NCBI GenBank assembly: GCA_012728855.1
Contig: JAAYEH010000593.1
Span: 1-34,677 of the forward strand
Source: Rhodopirellula sp.
GTDB taxonomy: Bacteria; Planctomycetota; Planctomycetia; Pirellulales; Thermoguttaceae
DNA length: 34,677 bases
Direction: 5' to 3'
Made by a program: the position numbers and the translations under genes. The notes below the pieces were generated by a model. That model searched no databases. It worked only from the letters and a program-made list of their open reading frames with translations, and had not been told where the DNA came from. This document shows, piece after piece, positions 16,045 to 25,828 of the stretch. The first letter of the stretch is position 1. Each line of letters opens with the position of its first letter.

Positions 16045-18141
16045 ATGGCGAAATACCAAGTTCAGGACATCCGCAACATTGCATTCTGTGGCCACGGCGG
16101 CACCGGCAAGACGACGCTGATCGATAAAATGCTGATGGCCACCGGGGCGGTCAATCGCCAGGCGAGCGTCGACGACGGAACGAGCATCTGCGATTTCGAC
16201 GAGGAAGAAAAGCACCATCGCTACACGGTCGAAACCAGCGTCGTCCATTTCGATCACGGCGGCAAGCACTTCCACGTGATCGACACGCCGGGCTACGCGG
16301 ATTTCATCGGTCAGACGATCGGCGCGCTGCGGGGCGTGGATACGGCGGTGATTACGATCAACGCGCAGGCCGGCATCGAAGTGAACACGCGGCGAGTGTT
16401 TGCCGAAGCCCAGAAGGCAGGCGTGGGGCGGATGATCCTCATCACGAAAATGGATTCCGACAATATCAATTTCTCTGGATTGATCGACAGTATCCGAGAA
16501 GTTTTCGGCCCGCAGTGCGTCCTGCTGAACGTGCCGCTCGGACAAGGGGGCGATTTCCACGGCGTCGCCGGCACGTTGACCGTACCCGACGATACCGGCG
16601 GCGCGCTGATCGATCCGGCCGAAGTCAACGAGTCACTGCTCGAATCGATCGTGATGGCGGACGAAGAAGTGATGAACCGCTACCTGGAAGGCAATCCTCC
16701 CAGCGACGAAGAACTGTCCCGGCTCATCATACAGGCGATTGCCGAGGGAAGCTTGATTCCGATCGTCTGCGTTTCCGGCAAGAGCGGCGTTGGCCTGCCG
16801 GAGTTGCTCGATGCGATGAGCATGTGTTCACTGCCGCCGAACGCGATCGGTCGAACGGCGAAGAACTCCGACGGTGAAGAAGTCGAGGTGAAGGCCGATC
16901 CCGGCGGACCGTTGGTCGCCCAGGTCTTCAAGACCCGGATCGACCCGTTCGTCCAGAAGTTGAGTTTTATTCGCGTCTACTCGGGCACGCTGAAGAAAGA
17001 CACAACCGTGGCGGTGGTCGGTGAGCGAAAGGGTGTGAAACTTGGTCAGTTGATGCATGTGCAGGCCGACCACATGGACCCGATCGATGAAATCGGTCCG
17101 GGTGGAATCGCCGCGGTGGCCAAGGTCGAAGAGCTGCGGACCGGCAGTTCGCTGGGCGAATTGACGATGCCGAAGATTCCGTTCCCGACGCCGATGGTCG
17201 GCCTGGCCGCCACTCCGCGAAGCCGCGGCGACGAGACCAAGCTTTCCGGATCGCTCTACAAGGTGACCCAGGAGGATTCCACGTTCCGCGTCGAACGCGA
17301 TCAGCAGACCAAGGAAATGGTCATTACCGGGATGAGCGAGTTGCACCTCCAGATTATTCAGGAGCGGCTGAAGCGGCGCGATAAAGTGGAGGTGGATACC
17401 AAAGAGCCAAAGATTCCTTACCGCGAAACGATCCAGGCCAAAGCGGAAGGGATGTACCGCCACAGGAAGCAAAGCGGCGGACGCGGCCAATTCGGCGAGG
17501 TCCATATTCGCATGTTTCCCTTGCCCAAGGACGTGAACATCGAGGAATGGGCCGTCAAGGAGCGTTTCCCCTCTATGAAGGAGGTGCATTATCGCGAGGA
17601 GGACAACTTCCTCTGGATCGACTCCGTCGTGGGCGGGACGATCCCCGGCAATTTCATGCCGGCAGTGGAAAAGGGGTTCTTGGACAGGCTCGTTCGCGGT
17701 GTCATAGCCGGCTATCGCGTCCAGGACGTTTGCGTCGAGGTCCATTTCGGCAAACATCACCCGGTCGACAGTTCGGAACAGGCTTTCAAGACCGCGGCAT
17801 CGATGGCCTTCCGCAACATCTTCCAGCAGGCGAAACCCTCGTTGCTGGAACCGATCGTCAAGATGGAAATCACGGTACCCAGCGACAAAGTCGGCGATAT
17901 CAACAGCGACATGTCGGGACGGCGCGGCCGCGTGGTGGGGATGGAGGCTTCCGGCGGCGGACTGACCACCATCACCGCGGAAGTGCCGCTGGCGGAAGTG
18001 ACGACCTACGCGCGCGGCCTGTCGAGCATCACCGGGGGCCAGGGGAGCTACTCGATGGAGTTCAGCCACTACGACCCGGTGCCGGGCAACGTGCAGCAGG
18101 AGATTATTAAGGCGGCAAAGTTGGAGGAAGAGGAAGAATGA
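16045..18141 (+). CDS. Elongation factor G-like translational GTPase (paralogue type)
   Basis: The 698-residue protein starts at ATG 16045 with AAGGAA upstream; the in-frame TTG just before it is unlikely. GTPase motifs are P-loop GHGGTGKT at 16-23, DTPG at 80-83 and TKMD at 134-137. The switch I segment reads DEEEKHHRYTVETSV instead of the RGITI found in canonical EF-G. This is typical of EF-G paralogues (EF-G2-like, often annotated fusA-like) with altered GTPase behaviour. Domains II to V follow, including the domain IV region HRKQSGGRGQFGEV and the acidic tail LEEEEE. A canonical fusA is probably elsewhere. It lies 30 bp after hisA. Function in translation is inferred from the family; some paralogues act only in stress or ribosome recycling. 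Confidence 0.9.
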   Translation: MAKYQVQDIRNIAFCGHGGTGKTTLIDKMLMATGAVNRQASVDDGTSICDFDEEEKHHRYTVETSVVHFDHGGKHFHVIDTPGYADFIGQTIGALRGVDTAVITINAQAGIEVNTRRVFAEAQKAGVGRMILITKMDSDNINFSGLIDSIREVFGPQCVLLNVPLGQGGDFHGVAGTLTVPDDTGGALIDPAEVNESLLESIVMADEEVMNRYLEGNPPSDEELSRLIIQAIAEGSLIPIVCVSGKSGVGLPELLDAMSMCSLPPNAIGRTAKNSDGEEVEVKADPGGPLVAQVFKTRIDPFVQKLSFIRVYSGTLKKDTTVAVVGERKGVKLGQLMHVQADHMDPIDEIGPGGIAAVAKVEELRTGSSLGELTMPKIPFPTPMVGLAATPRSRGDETKLSGSLYKVTQEDSTFRVERDQQTKEMVITGMSELHLQIIQERLKRRDKVEVDTKEPKIPYRETIQAKAEGMYRHRKQSGGRGQFGEVHIRMFPLPKDVNIEEWAVKERFPSMKEVHYREEDNFLWIDSVVGGTIPGNFMPAVEKGFLDRLVRGVIAGYRVQDVCVEVHFGKHHPVDSSEQAFKTAASMAFRNIFQQAKPSLLEPIVKMEITVPSDKVGDINSDMSGRRGRVVGMEASGGGLTTITAEVPLAEVTTYARGLSSITGGQGSYSMEFSHYDPVPGNVQQEIIKAAKLEEEEE

Positions 18142-18452
18142 ATCGCCCGACGGGAACAGCCGGGCTGATGAAATCGTTGGTTTTCTTGAGCTTGCAAGGC
18201 TCGGGCGTCCGAAAACAAAGGCATCCGGCTTGATCCCGGGCGCCGGCGCGCCTAGGATTCTGGCGGGAGAAGCGGAGCGAAAAAGAGCATTCAATGCGTT
18301 CATCTTGCCGGTTTTGCCCCACCTGCCGCTGTCTGTGTTGCTGTCCGGTCTCTTGACCGGACAGCTCGCTCCTTTCTCACCCATCGCTGCCGCCCTTCAT
18401 TCTGTTCGTTGACCGCGTTGCGTCGCTGCGCGCCTTGCCGGAGAGTATTGCC
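18142..18452. other. Intergenic gap, 311 bp, no gene
   Basis: Between the EF-G-like gene and the serine acetyltransferase I see no protein-like frame. The only feature is the hairpin at 18341-18364. A promoter for the downstream gene probably lies between the hairpin and 18440, but no convincing boxes were recognised. Confidence 0.5.
18341..18364 (+). terminator. Hairpin, probable terminator or attenuator
   Basis: CTGTCCGGTC at 18341-18350 and GACCGGACAG at 18355-18364 form a perfect 10-bp stem with a 4-base loop. A pyrimidine-rich stretch (CTCGCTCCTTTCTC) follows. It lies 200 bp after the EF-G-like gene and about 90 bp before the acetyltransferase start, so it could end the first transcript or sit in the leader of the second. 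Confidence 0.45.
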
Positions 18453-19463
18453 ATGGCCTCCGATTTTCGCCTCAAAGAACGTCTGCCCGAACTGACCGAC
18501 CGGATTGTCAGCACTTATGCCGAGGTGGGAACGATCCATCATCTCGGCCATTGCCCGTTGCCAAACTACGAGACGGTGATCTCGGCGACCGAGAAGCTCA
18601 AAGAGATTCTCTATCCTGGCTACCGGCGGCGGGACCATTTGCACCTGGGAAACGTGACCTACCATGTCGGCGACTTGATCGACAAACTGCACGACGAACT
18701 GACCCTCCAGATCGCGCGGGCATTGTGCCACGAGTCCGGGGCTGACTACAAGTGCGATCCCCAGAAGCGGCATGACTTTGAGGCCATGGGCCAGGCTCGG
18801 ACCATGGCCTTTCTGGAGCAGCTTCCGCGGCTTCGAAAGTATCTCGCACTGGATGTCCAGGCAGCTTATGAGGGTGATCCAGCCTGCAAATCGCTCGATG
18901 AGGTGATCTTCTGCTATCCCGGCCTAGAGGCGATCACCGTCTACCGCCTCGCCCACCTGCTGCACCAGTTGGAGGTTCCGCTCATTCCCCGGATGATGAC
19001 CGAATGGGCCCACGGTCGCACCGGGATCGACATCCATCCGGGGGCTAAGATCGGAAAGCACTTTTTCATCGACCACGGCACGGGCGTTGTGATCGGCGAG
19101 ACCTGCGAGATCGGCGATTGGGTGAAACTCTACCAGGGCGTCACATTGGGGGCGTTGAGCTTTGCCAAGGACGCCGACGGCAGGCTGGTTCGCGGCACGA
19201 AGCGGCATCCGACAATCGAAGATCGCGTCGTGATCTACGCCAACGCAACCGTGCTTGGCGGCGAGACGATTATTGGGCACGATGCGGTGATCGGTTCCAG
19301 CGTGTGGATCACTCAGTCGGTCGCTCCGCACACGACGGTGACTTTGGAGCGGCCGCAACTGCGGATGCGCGGCGAACGCGCCGATGAACTGACGCCGCCG
19401 ATCGGGCCGTCAGTGGAGCATCCCGAGGATCGTCGCGATGCGCATTCATTCGCCGAGCATTAG
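18453..19463 (+). CDS. cysE: Serine O-acetyltransferase
   Basis: The 336-residue protein starts at ATG 18453 with GGAGAG at about 18441; the upstream TTG frame extension is short and unlikely. The enzyme makes O-acetylserine from serine and acetyl-CoA for cysteine synthesis. After a long alpha-helical N-terminal region (1-185) comes a left-handed beta-helix of hexapeptide repeats, from GIDIHPGAKIG at 191 through VIGETCEIG to VIYANATVLGGETIIG. The catalytic pair resembles D193 and H208 (FIDHGTGVV). The N-terminal region is longer than in E. coli CysE, as in the EpsC/SrpH-like enzymes of many bacteria. No cysK is adjacent. A strong hairpin lies 25 bp downstream. Confidence 0.92.
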   Translation: MASDFRLKERLPELTDRIVSTYAEVGTIHHLGHCPLPNYETVISATEKLKEILYPGYRRRDHLHLGNVTYHVGDLIDKLHDELTLQIARALCHESGADYKCDPQKRHDFEAMGQARTMAFLEQLPRLRKYLALDVQAAYEGDPACKSLDEVIFCYPGLEAITVYRLAHLLHQLEVPLIPRMMTEWAHGRTGIDIHPGAKIGKHFFIDHGTGVVIGETCEIGDWVKLYQGVTLGALSFAKDADGRLVRGTKRHPTIEDRVVIYANATVLGGETIIGHDAVIGSSVWITQSVAPHTTVTLERPQLRMRGERADELTPPIGPSVEHPEDRRDAHSFAEH

Positions 19464-19488
19464 ATGATTCCGTCCCATCAGGATTCCC

Positions 19489-19522
19489 ATCAGCCCGGCT
19501 GCTGCCGAGCAGCCGGGCTGAT
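19489..19522. terminator. Strong bidirectional hairpin
   Basis: ATCAGCCCGGCTGCT at 19489-19503 and its perfect complement at 19508-19522 make a 15-bp stem with a 4-base loop. It lies between the convergent ends of cysE (19463) and the YfhO-like gene (19553). A clear T-run is missing, so it may work with Rho or as a transcript-end block for both genes. Confidence 0.6.
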
Positions 19523-19552
19523 AAATGGGTAGGCTTTCATCTGCCGCTCGCT

Positions 19553-22318
19553 TTAAGACCGTGCCGCGACGAGTCGCCGGATAATGCCCCCTGTGACCAG
19601 CGCCGCACTCGCTGCGATGCTTAGCATCGCGCCCCAAAGAAAGCTTGCCGGCCGATAGATGAACGTCAGGCGATGCTTCCCGGCTCCCAACCACACGCCG
19701 CGCATGAACCGGTTCGTGCGAAGGATCGCCGCGTCAGTCGCGGGACCGCCGTCCGTCGCAACGTGCAACTTCCAGCCCGGGTAGAACTGGTCGCAAAGTA
19801 CGACCAGGCCGGGACGTTCGAGTCGGGCAAGGATTTCCACGCGGGAAGGCGAGTGAAGAAGGACTTCGCAGCGCTCGTTGACGGTTTCTTGCACTTTGGC
19901 CGAAGGCCATGCTTCACCGCAGCCTGGCGCAACGTCCCAGGTTGCGCTTGGCCAACGACCGTTATCACTTACTATTTCAAGCACGGCACCATGTCTCAAG
20001 TCGCGCGGCTTTCCTTGCGGCCAAAAGACTTCAAGCGTTCGCCGGCGGAGGGCTTCCGGATCGTTGCTGGTTAGCTCAGGAAGAATCTCGCATTGGTGGA
20101 CGATCCAGGCACGGGACACGTAATCGGGGAGAACTTCGAGGCAAGCCGAAAGGGGTCGGGAGTCTTTTTTCATGTCGAGCGGAACGCTGCGTTGTGAAAA
20201 CCCGCCTGGCCGACATGAAAAAAGACTCCCGACCCCCTCGCTGGGTAGCACCGCGTAGCTGGCAAACCAATCGGCGACAGTTAGGTCGCCCGCTTTTTCG
20301 GATGTGACCGTAAGGAACGCGGCGTAATCGTTCGGCATCAGTGCGCCGCGGACTTCGACAAGGGAAATGCCCTCCGGAAGATGATACTTCGGAAAGAGTG
20401 TGTTGCGATCCCAGGCGATGGCATCGGCGATCCGTGTCGAGGAAACCGATTCTCGCCACGCCGGCGGCAGCCAGATCGGAGCCCGAAAAAAACGGTAAGG
20501 CTGCCCGTCGCCATGGTCCGCCTCGTGCCGCTGGATAGCGGCTGCCGTTTCGGACTGCTGATGCCACAAGCGTGCCGGCGCGGTGGCAACCATCCAGCCG
20601 TTGGCAACCGCCAGATCGACCGCCGTGAGTAGAACCGCGAAACTCCGAGTCCAATGACGATCGCCGCGTCGTCGCAAGAGGAGCCAAGAGACGATGGACA
20701 CGAAGGCCGTTTGGAGCAGCCCGAAGGTCAAGTCGTTGGCTGCTCCCGCCGGATCGAACGGTCCAAGCAACGGATTGGGCTCAACGGCCGCCAGCCAACT
20801 GGCCCAAAATGGCCGGATGGCCGTCACCGCGGCCGATGCCACGACGCTGAATCCGGCGAGCCATAGCAACGCGCGGTGTAGCCGGGCCGGCCGCTCGGCA
20901 AAAGCACGATCCCATCCGCGTGCGGCCAGGAGGCTCAACGCCAGTGTGCTCACCACCAGCAGTTTGGCTGGATAGCGGAAATAAATGTAGCCGGGCAGCA
21001 GGACCGTCGTCAGCCAATAGACTCCGCCCACCGGCGCGCCGAAAGCCCAGGGGGTTGTGGGATCGCGTCCGACGGCGAGTTGGATCTCGTGCAGGATCCA
21101 ACCGAGGCCGTACCAGCCAAAACTGGCTGCGACGGCTAGAATGGCGCCCCAGGAAAGCCAGCGATTGAGAACCTCTCCGCGGCGAAATCGCATCGCGGAG
21201 ATCGCCAAGACGAAGGGCAGCAAGCCCATATAAAACGATGGCGTCCACACGCGGCCTTCCGCCGGAAGCACTTCGATCCAGCGACGAGGGGTGGGAAACT
21301 GTCGGCCGGCAAAGTTGGGCCAGGCCAGCTCCGCCAGTCGCCAGGGGCCGACGCTGAAGTGATAGACGTGGTCGCGGTGCATGTCCGGCCTGAGGTTCCG
21401 GCACAAAAGGCCGTCGGCCCAATGGGAGCCCCCGTGTTCGTCGCCGAACAGCCGGCCGGGCAACTCATAGACATTGCGAGCCACGCTGCTGGCGGCGCGG
21501 CTGCTGCGCCGGGCGTATTCGGCCGACGGGATCCACTGGACCGCCGCCAAGGCGAGCCCAACGACGCCGGCCGCAACCAGCAGCGCAGGCCGTCGCGGCT
21601 GCTTCTCGCCTGGCACTTCTTGTGCGCCCTTGCCGCGTGAAGACCACGCCAGGAGTCCCGCGTAGAACGTGGCCATCAGCCCGGCATGATAGGCCGCCTG
21701 AGGATCGCCTCCGAGGATCATCATGGCAACGACAATCCCCAGTGCGACGGCGCCCCGCCAGTCGCGACGAACGAGGGTTCGCTGCGCGGCAAACAGCGCC
21801 AGCGGCAGCCAGGCGGCGCCGACCAGGTAAACGATATTGCAGTACTGAAACAACACGTTTCCGGAAAACGCGTAGGCCATCGCCGCCACAGCGGCTGCTT
21901 CCCGACTCGCTCTCCATCCTCTGGCCGCGTGATAGGTTGCGACAACAGCCAACAGCAAGTGCCCAATCACGTAGAGCCGGAAGTTCCAGTCGTACCCGAA
22001 AGGCAAGAGGAAGAGGATCTTGGCCGGGTAGAAGACGCCGGCGGTAGCATCGCCGGCCAGCGGCACGCCCAGGTTGTCGCAAGGGTTCCAGAGCGGCACG
22101 TTTCCACCGGCCCACTGGTCCTGCACAAAGCGAAACAGTGGGTAGTAGTAGTGCGCCACGTCGCGCCAAGCAAATAGATGGTCGAAGAAGAGTACGTCCG
22201 CGAAGAACCACGCGAGCAGCACGACGGGGATGGCGAGCGGGAGGGAATTCTGGAGTGTTGGAGTGATGGAATGATGGAATCGTGAAATGTTGAAACGATG
22301 GAACGATGTTCTCTTCAT
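19553..22318 (-). CDS. YfhO-like multi-spanning membrane protein containing an in-frame palindromic insert
   Basis: The 921-residue frame starts at ATG 22318, with GAGAAG upstream; the first 25 residues come from a TTCCATC-rich repeat, so the true start may lie a little later. The first two thirds hold about a dozen hydrophobic helices (for example PLAIPVVLLAWFFADVLFF at about 27-45). Early loops carry LWNPCDNLGVPLAGD, and later ones GDPQAAYH and FRYPAKLLV. This matches YfhO and GT-C-like membrane proteins that modify envelope polymers. The C-terminus has the CDQFYPGWKLHVATDGGPA and GKHRLTFIYRP signature of a beta domain, plus a last helix. Residues about 695-722 (GVGSLFSCRPGGFSQ and on) are encoded by a palindromic repeat. 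Substrate is unknown. Confidence 0.8.
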   Translation of the reverse strand: MKRTSFHRFNISRFHHSITPTLQNSLPLAIPVVLLAWFFADVLFFDHLFAWRDVAHYYYPLFRFVQDQWAGGNVPLWNPCDNLGVPLAGDATAGVFYPAKILFLLPFGYDWNFRLYVIGHLLLAVVATYHAARGWRASREAAAVAAMAYAFSGNVLFQYCNIVYLVGAAWLPLALFAAQRTLVRRDWRGAVALGIVVAMMILGGDPQAAYHAGLMATFYAGLLAWSSRGKGAQEVPGEKQPRRPALLVAAGVVGLALAAVQWIPSAEYARRSSRAASSVARNVYELPGRLFGDEHGGSHWADGLLCRNLRPDMHRDHVYHFSVGPWRLAELAWPNFAGRQFPTPRRWIEVLPAEGRVWTPSFYMGLLPFVLAISAMRFRRGEVLNRWLSWGAILAVAASFGWYGLGWILHEIQLAVGRDPTTPWAFGAPVGGVYWLTTVLLPGYIYFRYPAKLLVVSTLALSLLAARGWDRAFAERPARLHRALLWLAGFSVVASAAVTAIRPFWASWLAAVEPNPLLGPFDPAGAANDLTFGLLQTAFVSIVSWLLLRRRGDRHWTRSFAVLLTAVDLAVANGWMVATAPARLWHQQSETAAAIQRHEADHGDGQPYRFFRAPIWLPPAWRESVSSTRIADAIAWDRNTLFPKYHLPEGISLVEVRGALMPNDYAAFLTVTSEKAGDLTVADWFASYAVLPSEGVGSLFSCRPGGFSQRSVPLDMKKDSRPLSACLEVLPDYVSRAWIVHQCEILPELTSNDPEALRRRTLEVFWPQGKPRDLRHGAVLEIVSDNGRWPSATWDVAPGCGEAWPSAKVQETVNERCEVLLHSPSRVEILARLERPGLVVLCDQFYPGWKLHVATDGGPATDAAILRTNRFMRGVWLGAGKHRLTFIYRPASFLWGAMLSIAASAALVTGGIIRRLVAARS
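20152..20236. repeat. Palindromic element C, inserted in frame within a coding gene
   Basis: Two arms of 26 bp, 20152-20177 and 20211-20236, are perfect inverted copies separated by 33 bp. Each arm has a T6/A6 tract beside GGGGTCGGGAGTC. The element lies wholly inside the YfhO-like gene and is translated as about 28 residues without a stop or frameshift. This is the arrangement of Rickettsia palindromic elements, though the sequence is different. Confidence 0.85.
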
Positions 22319-22352
22319 GACTTCTCACCCGTCACATTCCAACGTCCCACCA

Positions 22353-22478
22353 CTCCCGACTCCCGACTCCCGACTCCCTGCTCCCTGCTCCCTGCTCCCT
22401 GCTCCCTGCTCCCTGCTCCCTGCCCCCTGCTCCCTGCCCCCTGCTCCCTGCCCCCTGCTCCCTGCTCCCTGCCCCCGG
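22353..22478. repeat. Seventeen-copy 7-bp tandem repeat (minisatellite)
   Basis: Seventeen consecutive 7-bp units fill 22353-22471: three CTCCCGA, eleven CTCCCTG and three CCCCCTG, with a degenerate eighteenth copy to 22478. It lies 4 bp beyond the stop of the minus-strand unknown gene at 22482 and 35 bp upstream of the YfhO-like start, so it could affect both transcripts. The strand asymmetry (all pyrimidine C/T on plus) is strong. It is not a CRISPR: units are short and have no spacers. Confidence 0.9.
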
Positions 22479-22481
22479 CGG

Positions 22482-22994
22482 CTACGGCAGGATCCGCCGG
22501 TAGGCGGCCAGGTCGTCCAAATCCCACCAGGTTTGATCGGATCGGGCAATCATGCCGTCGCCCATCTCGGCAAGCCAGCGGGCGATCTCCGATGCCAAAA
22601 GCGCGGTCATTTGCTGGTCGGGCATGGACGAAAGTTCCAGGGTCACCAAATCCTTGGCTTGCTTGACATGACGCCGGATACGATCGATGCCGGGATGATG
22701 CAATCCTTCGAGTTCGTCCAGCGCCGGGTCGTGTACTCCTTCGGCCAGGGCCAACCGCCGAACGACGCACTGCGGCAAGGGCGCCGGCCGGTAGGAGAGG
22801 GCGTACTCGAGAAAACCTCCACTCCCGACGTTCTCGATTTTCAGATCGCCGAGGGCCTGCTGGACGCGAAACGGCGGAATATAGCGGCTTTCAGCGAGCG
22901 TCCAGAAGTCGGCTTCCTGCAGGGCCGTGAAAACCTGCACGGGCGTGATCAGGGCAACGGATCGCTTGCAATATACGGCGATCGACGCAGGCAT
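22482..22994 (-). CDS. Hypothetical protein at the end of the ATP synthase operon
   Basis: From ATG 22994 the frame gives 170 residues; an upstream start at 23048 would overlap atpC and is less likely. The start lies 19 bp after the atpC stop, so it is probably co-transcribed. No signal peptide or membrane helix is seen. The central part (GDLKIENVGSGGFLEYALSY) looks beta-rich, and the second half is helical with many charged residues (DPALDELEGLHHPGIDRIRR). The family is not recognised. Possible roles, such as an assembly or regulatory factor for ATP synthase, are guesses from position only. Confidence 0.65.
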   Translation of the reverse strand: MPASIAVYCKRSVALITPVQVFTALQEADFWTLAESRYIPPFRVQQALGDLKIENVGSGGFLEYALSYRPAPLPQCVVRRLALAEGVHDPALDELEGLHHPGIDRIRRHVKQAKDLVTLELSSMPDQQMTALLASEIARWLAEMGDGMIARSDQTWWDLDDLAAYRRILP

Positions 22995-23013
22995 GGACGG
23001 CTCTTTCGCCCGG

Positions 23014-23412
23014 CTAGCGGGCCCGCTCGGCCACCCGGAGCTGGGCACGAGCTTGCGAGACGGCTCGCTCGCGAATGGCCATCAGTTCCGGCGAAGTGGC
23101 CGGACGTTGCCGAGCCGCGATAAGCTGCTGTCTTGCGACGGCTTCGTCCAGTTCGTCGGCAGGCACGGCCCGATTCGTCAACACGGAAACCACATTGTCG
23201 AGCACTTCGACAAACCCGCCTTCGACATAGTAGCGGATCGTCGCATCGATGGATTCAATCCGCAACTCACCGTATCCCAGCCGTCCGATCATCGGGCTAT
23301 GGCGCGCGGCGATGCCGATCTCGCCGTCGTAGAGGGGCAAGGCAACAAATTCGGCCATCCCGTCCGAAACGGTTCGCTCGGGCGTTACGACGATGCACTT
23401 CAACTGATCCAT
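23014..23412 (-). CDS. atpC: ATP synthase epsilon subunit
   Basis: The 132-residue protein starts at ATG 23412, 14 bp after the atpD stop. The N-terminal beta-sandwich is clear (LKCIVVTPERTVSDGMAEFV, then GEIGIAARHSPMIGRLGYGE). The C-terminal helical hairpin is present (ADELDEAVARQQLIAARQ to the end). Epsilon joins the gamma stalk to the c-ring and can inhibit ATP hydrolysis through this hairpin. Length is normal for the full, two-domain form. Confidence 0.93.
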   Translation of the reverse strand: MDQLKCIVVTPERTVSDGMAEFVALPLYDGEIGIAARHSPMIGRLGYGELRIESIDATIRYYVEGGFVEVLDNVVSVLTNRAVPADELDEAVARQQLIAARQRPATSPELMAIRERAVSQARAQLRVAERAR

Positions 23413-23426
23413 GACGGCTCTCTGTA

Positions 23427-24881
<1,455 letters not shown>

Positions 24882-24920
24882 GGCTCACGCTGGGGTTTGG
24901 TTGCTGTCTGGAATAGTGGT

Positions 24921-25811
24921 TCACCCGCCGAGGGCTTCGGCGCCGCTGATTACTTCGAGGATCTCGTTGGTGATCTGGCTCTGGCGAGCCCGGTTGTAGG
25001 TCATCGTCAGGTTGCCGATCATCGTATCGGCGTTTTCCGTGGCCGCTTTCATCGCCATCATGCGGGCAATCTGCTCGGTTACGGCCGCGTCGAGAAAGCA
25101 TTTAAAGAGCTTCACCTTGAAGCTCATCGGCACGACTTCGTCGAGGATGCTCATCGCCGAGGGCAAGAACTCGTACTGGATCTTCGCCGCCGACTCCTCT
25201 GCTCCTTCCTCTTCTTCAAATCCCTCGACTTCCACAAGCGGCAGAAGCGTCTGGACGACCGGGACCATGCGGCCGAGGCTCTCAAACTTTGTGTAGACGA
25301 CGTCGAGCCGGTCCATCTGACCGGTCACGTACGATTCCATATAGCGGTTGGCCAGTAATTCCACTTCGCCGTAGGCGGGCCGGTCTTCGAAATGGAGAAA
25401 CTTCTCGTCCGGATCGATGCCGCGAAAGCGGAATGCCCCGTCGCCACGCTTGCCGGAGACTTCCAGACGCGTCTCGGGCACTTCCTGTCGCAGTTCTTTC
25501 CAGCGGGCGATGGCCAATCGCATCACGGCCGAGTTATAGCCGCCGCACAGCCCACGATTGGCCGTGAGCACAAGCAACAGGGCGCGCCGCTGGGTGTCCC
25601 TTTCTGCCAAAAGCGGGTGGGAGACGTCGAGCCCCAGGCCAGCCAGGTGGCCGACCAGCGCGCTGATCCGCCGCGTGTAGGCTGTGCCGGCGGTGGCGCG
25701 GTCCATGGCGCGTTTGAACCGCGCCGTGGAGATCAACTCCATCGTCCGGGTGATCTTGCGGATATTCTTGATCGACTTGCGGCGTTTGTCGAGTGCTCGA
25801 GCTTTGGCCAT
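24921..25811 (-). CDS. atpG: ATP synthase gamma subunit
   Basis: The 296-residue central stalk subunit starts at ATG 25811 (MAKARALDKRRKSIKNI). The upstream in-frame extension to 25961 lies inside atpA and is rejected. N- and C-terminal helices, which form the rotating coiled coil, are typical (KITRTMELISTARFKRA and ENADTMIGNLTMTYNRARQ with the conserved QSQITNEILE). The middle has LTANRGLCGGYNS. An acidic insertion around VEGFEEEEGAEES (about 190-205) is longer than in model enzymes and may be a surface loop. It is 17 bp after atpA. Confidence 0.96.
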   Translation of the reverse strand: MAKARALDKRRKSIKNIRKITRTMELISTARFKRAMDRATAGTAYTRRISALVGHLAGLGLDVSHPLLAERDTQRRALLLVLTANRGLCGGYNSAVMRLAIARWKELRQEVPETRLEVSGKRGDGAFRFRGIDPDEKFLHFEDRPAYGEVELLANRYMESYVTGQMDRLDVVYTKFESLGRMVPVVQTLLPLVEVEGFEEEEGAEESAAKIQYEFLPSAMSILDEVVPMSFKVKLFKCFLDAAVTEQIARMMAMKAATENADTMIGNLTMTYNRARQSQITNEILEVISGAEALGG

Positions 25812-25828
25812 GCGTATTATCCCGCTAT

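Noticed and set aside
15247..16560. 437-residue open frame on the minus strand
   Set aside because: It is antisense to hisA and the EF-G-like gene, with no recognisable motifs.
16828..18384. 518-residue open frame on the minus strand
   Set aside because: It is antisense to the EF-G-like gene and is a shadow of its codon pattern.
22353..22478. CRISPR array
   Set aside because: Units are 7 bp, head to tail and without spacers, and no cas gene is nearby.
22287..23123. Plus-strand frame with Pro, Cys and Leu repeats
   Set aside because: The repeats are just translation of the 7-bp tandem array; the rest is antisense to the unknown gene and atpC.
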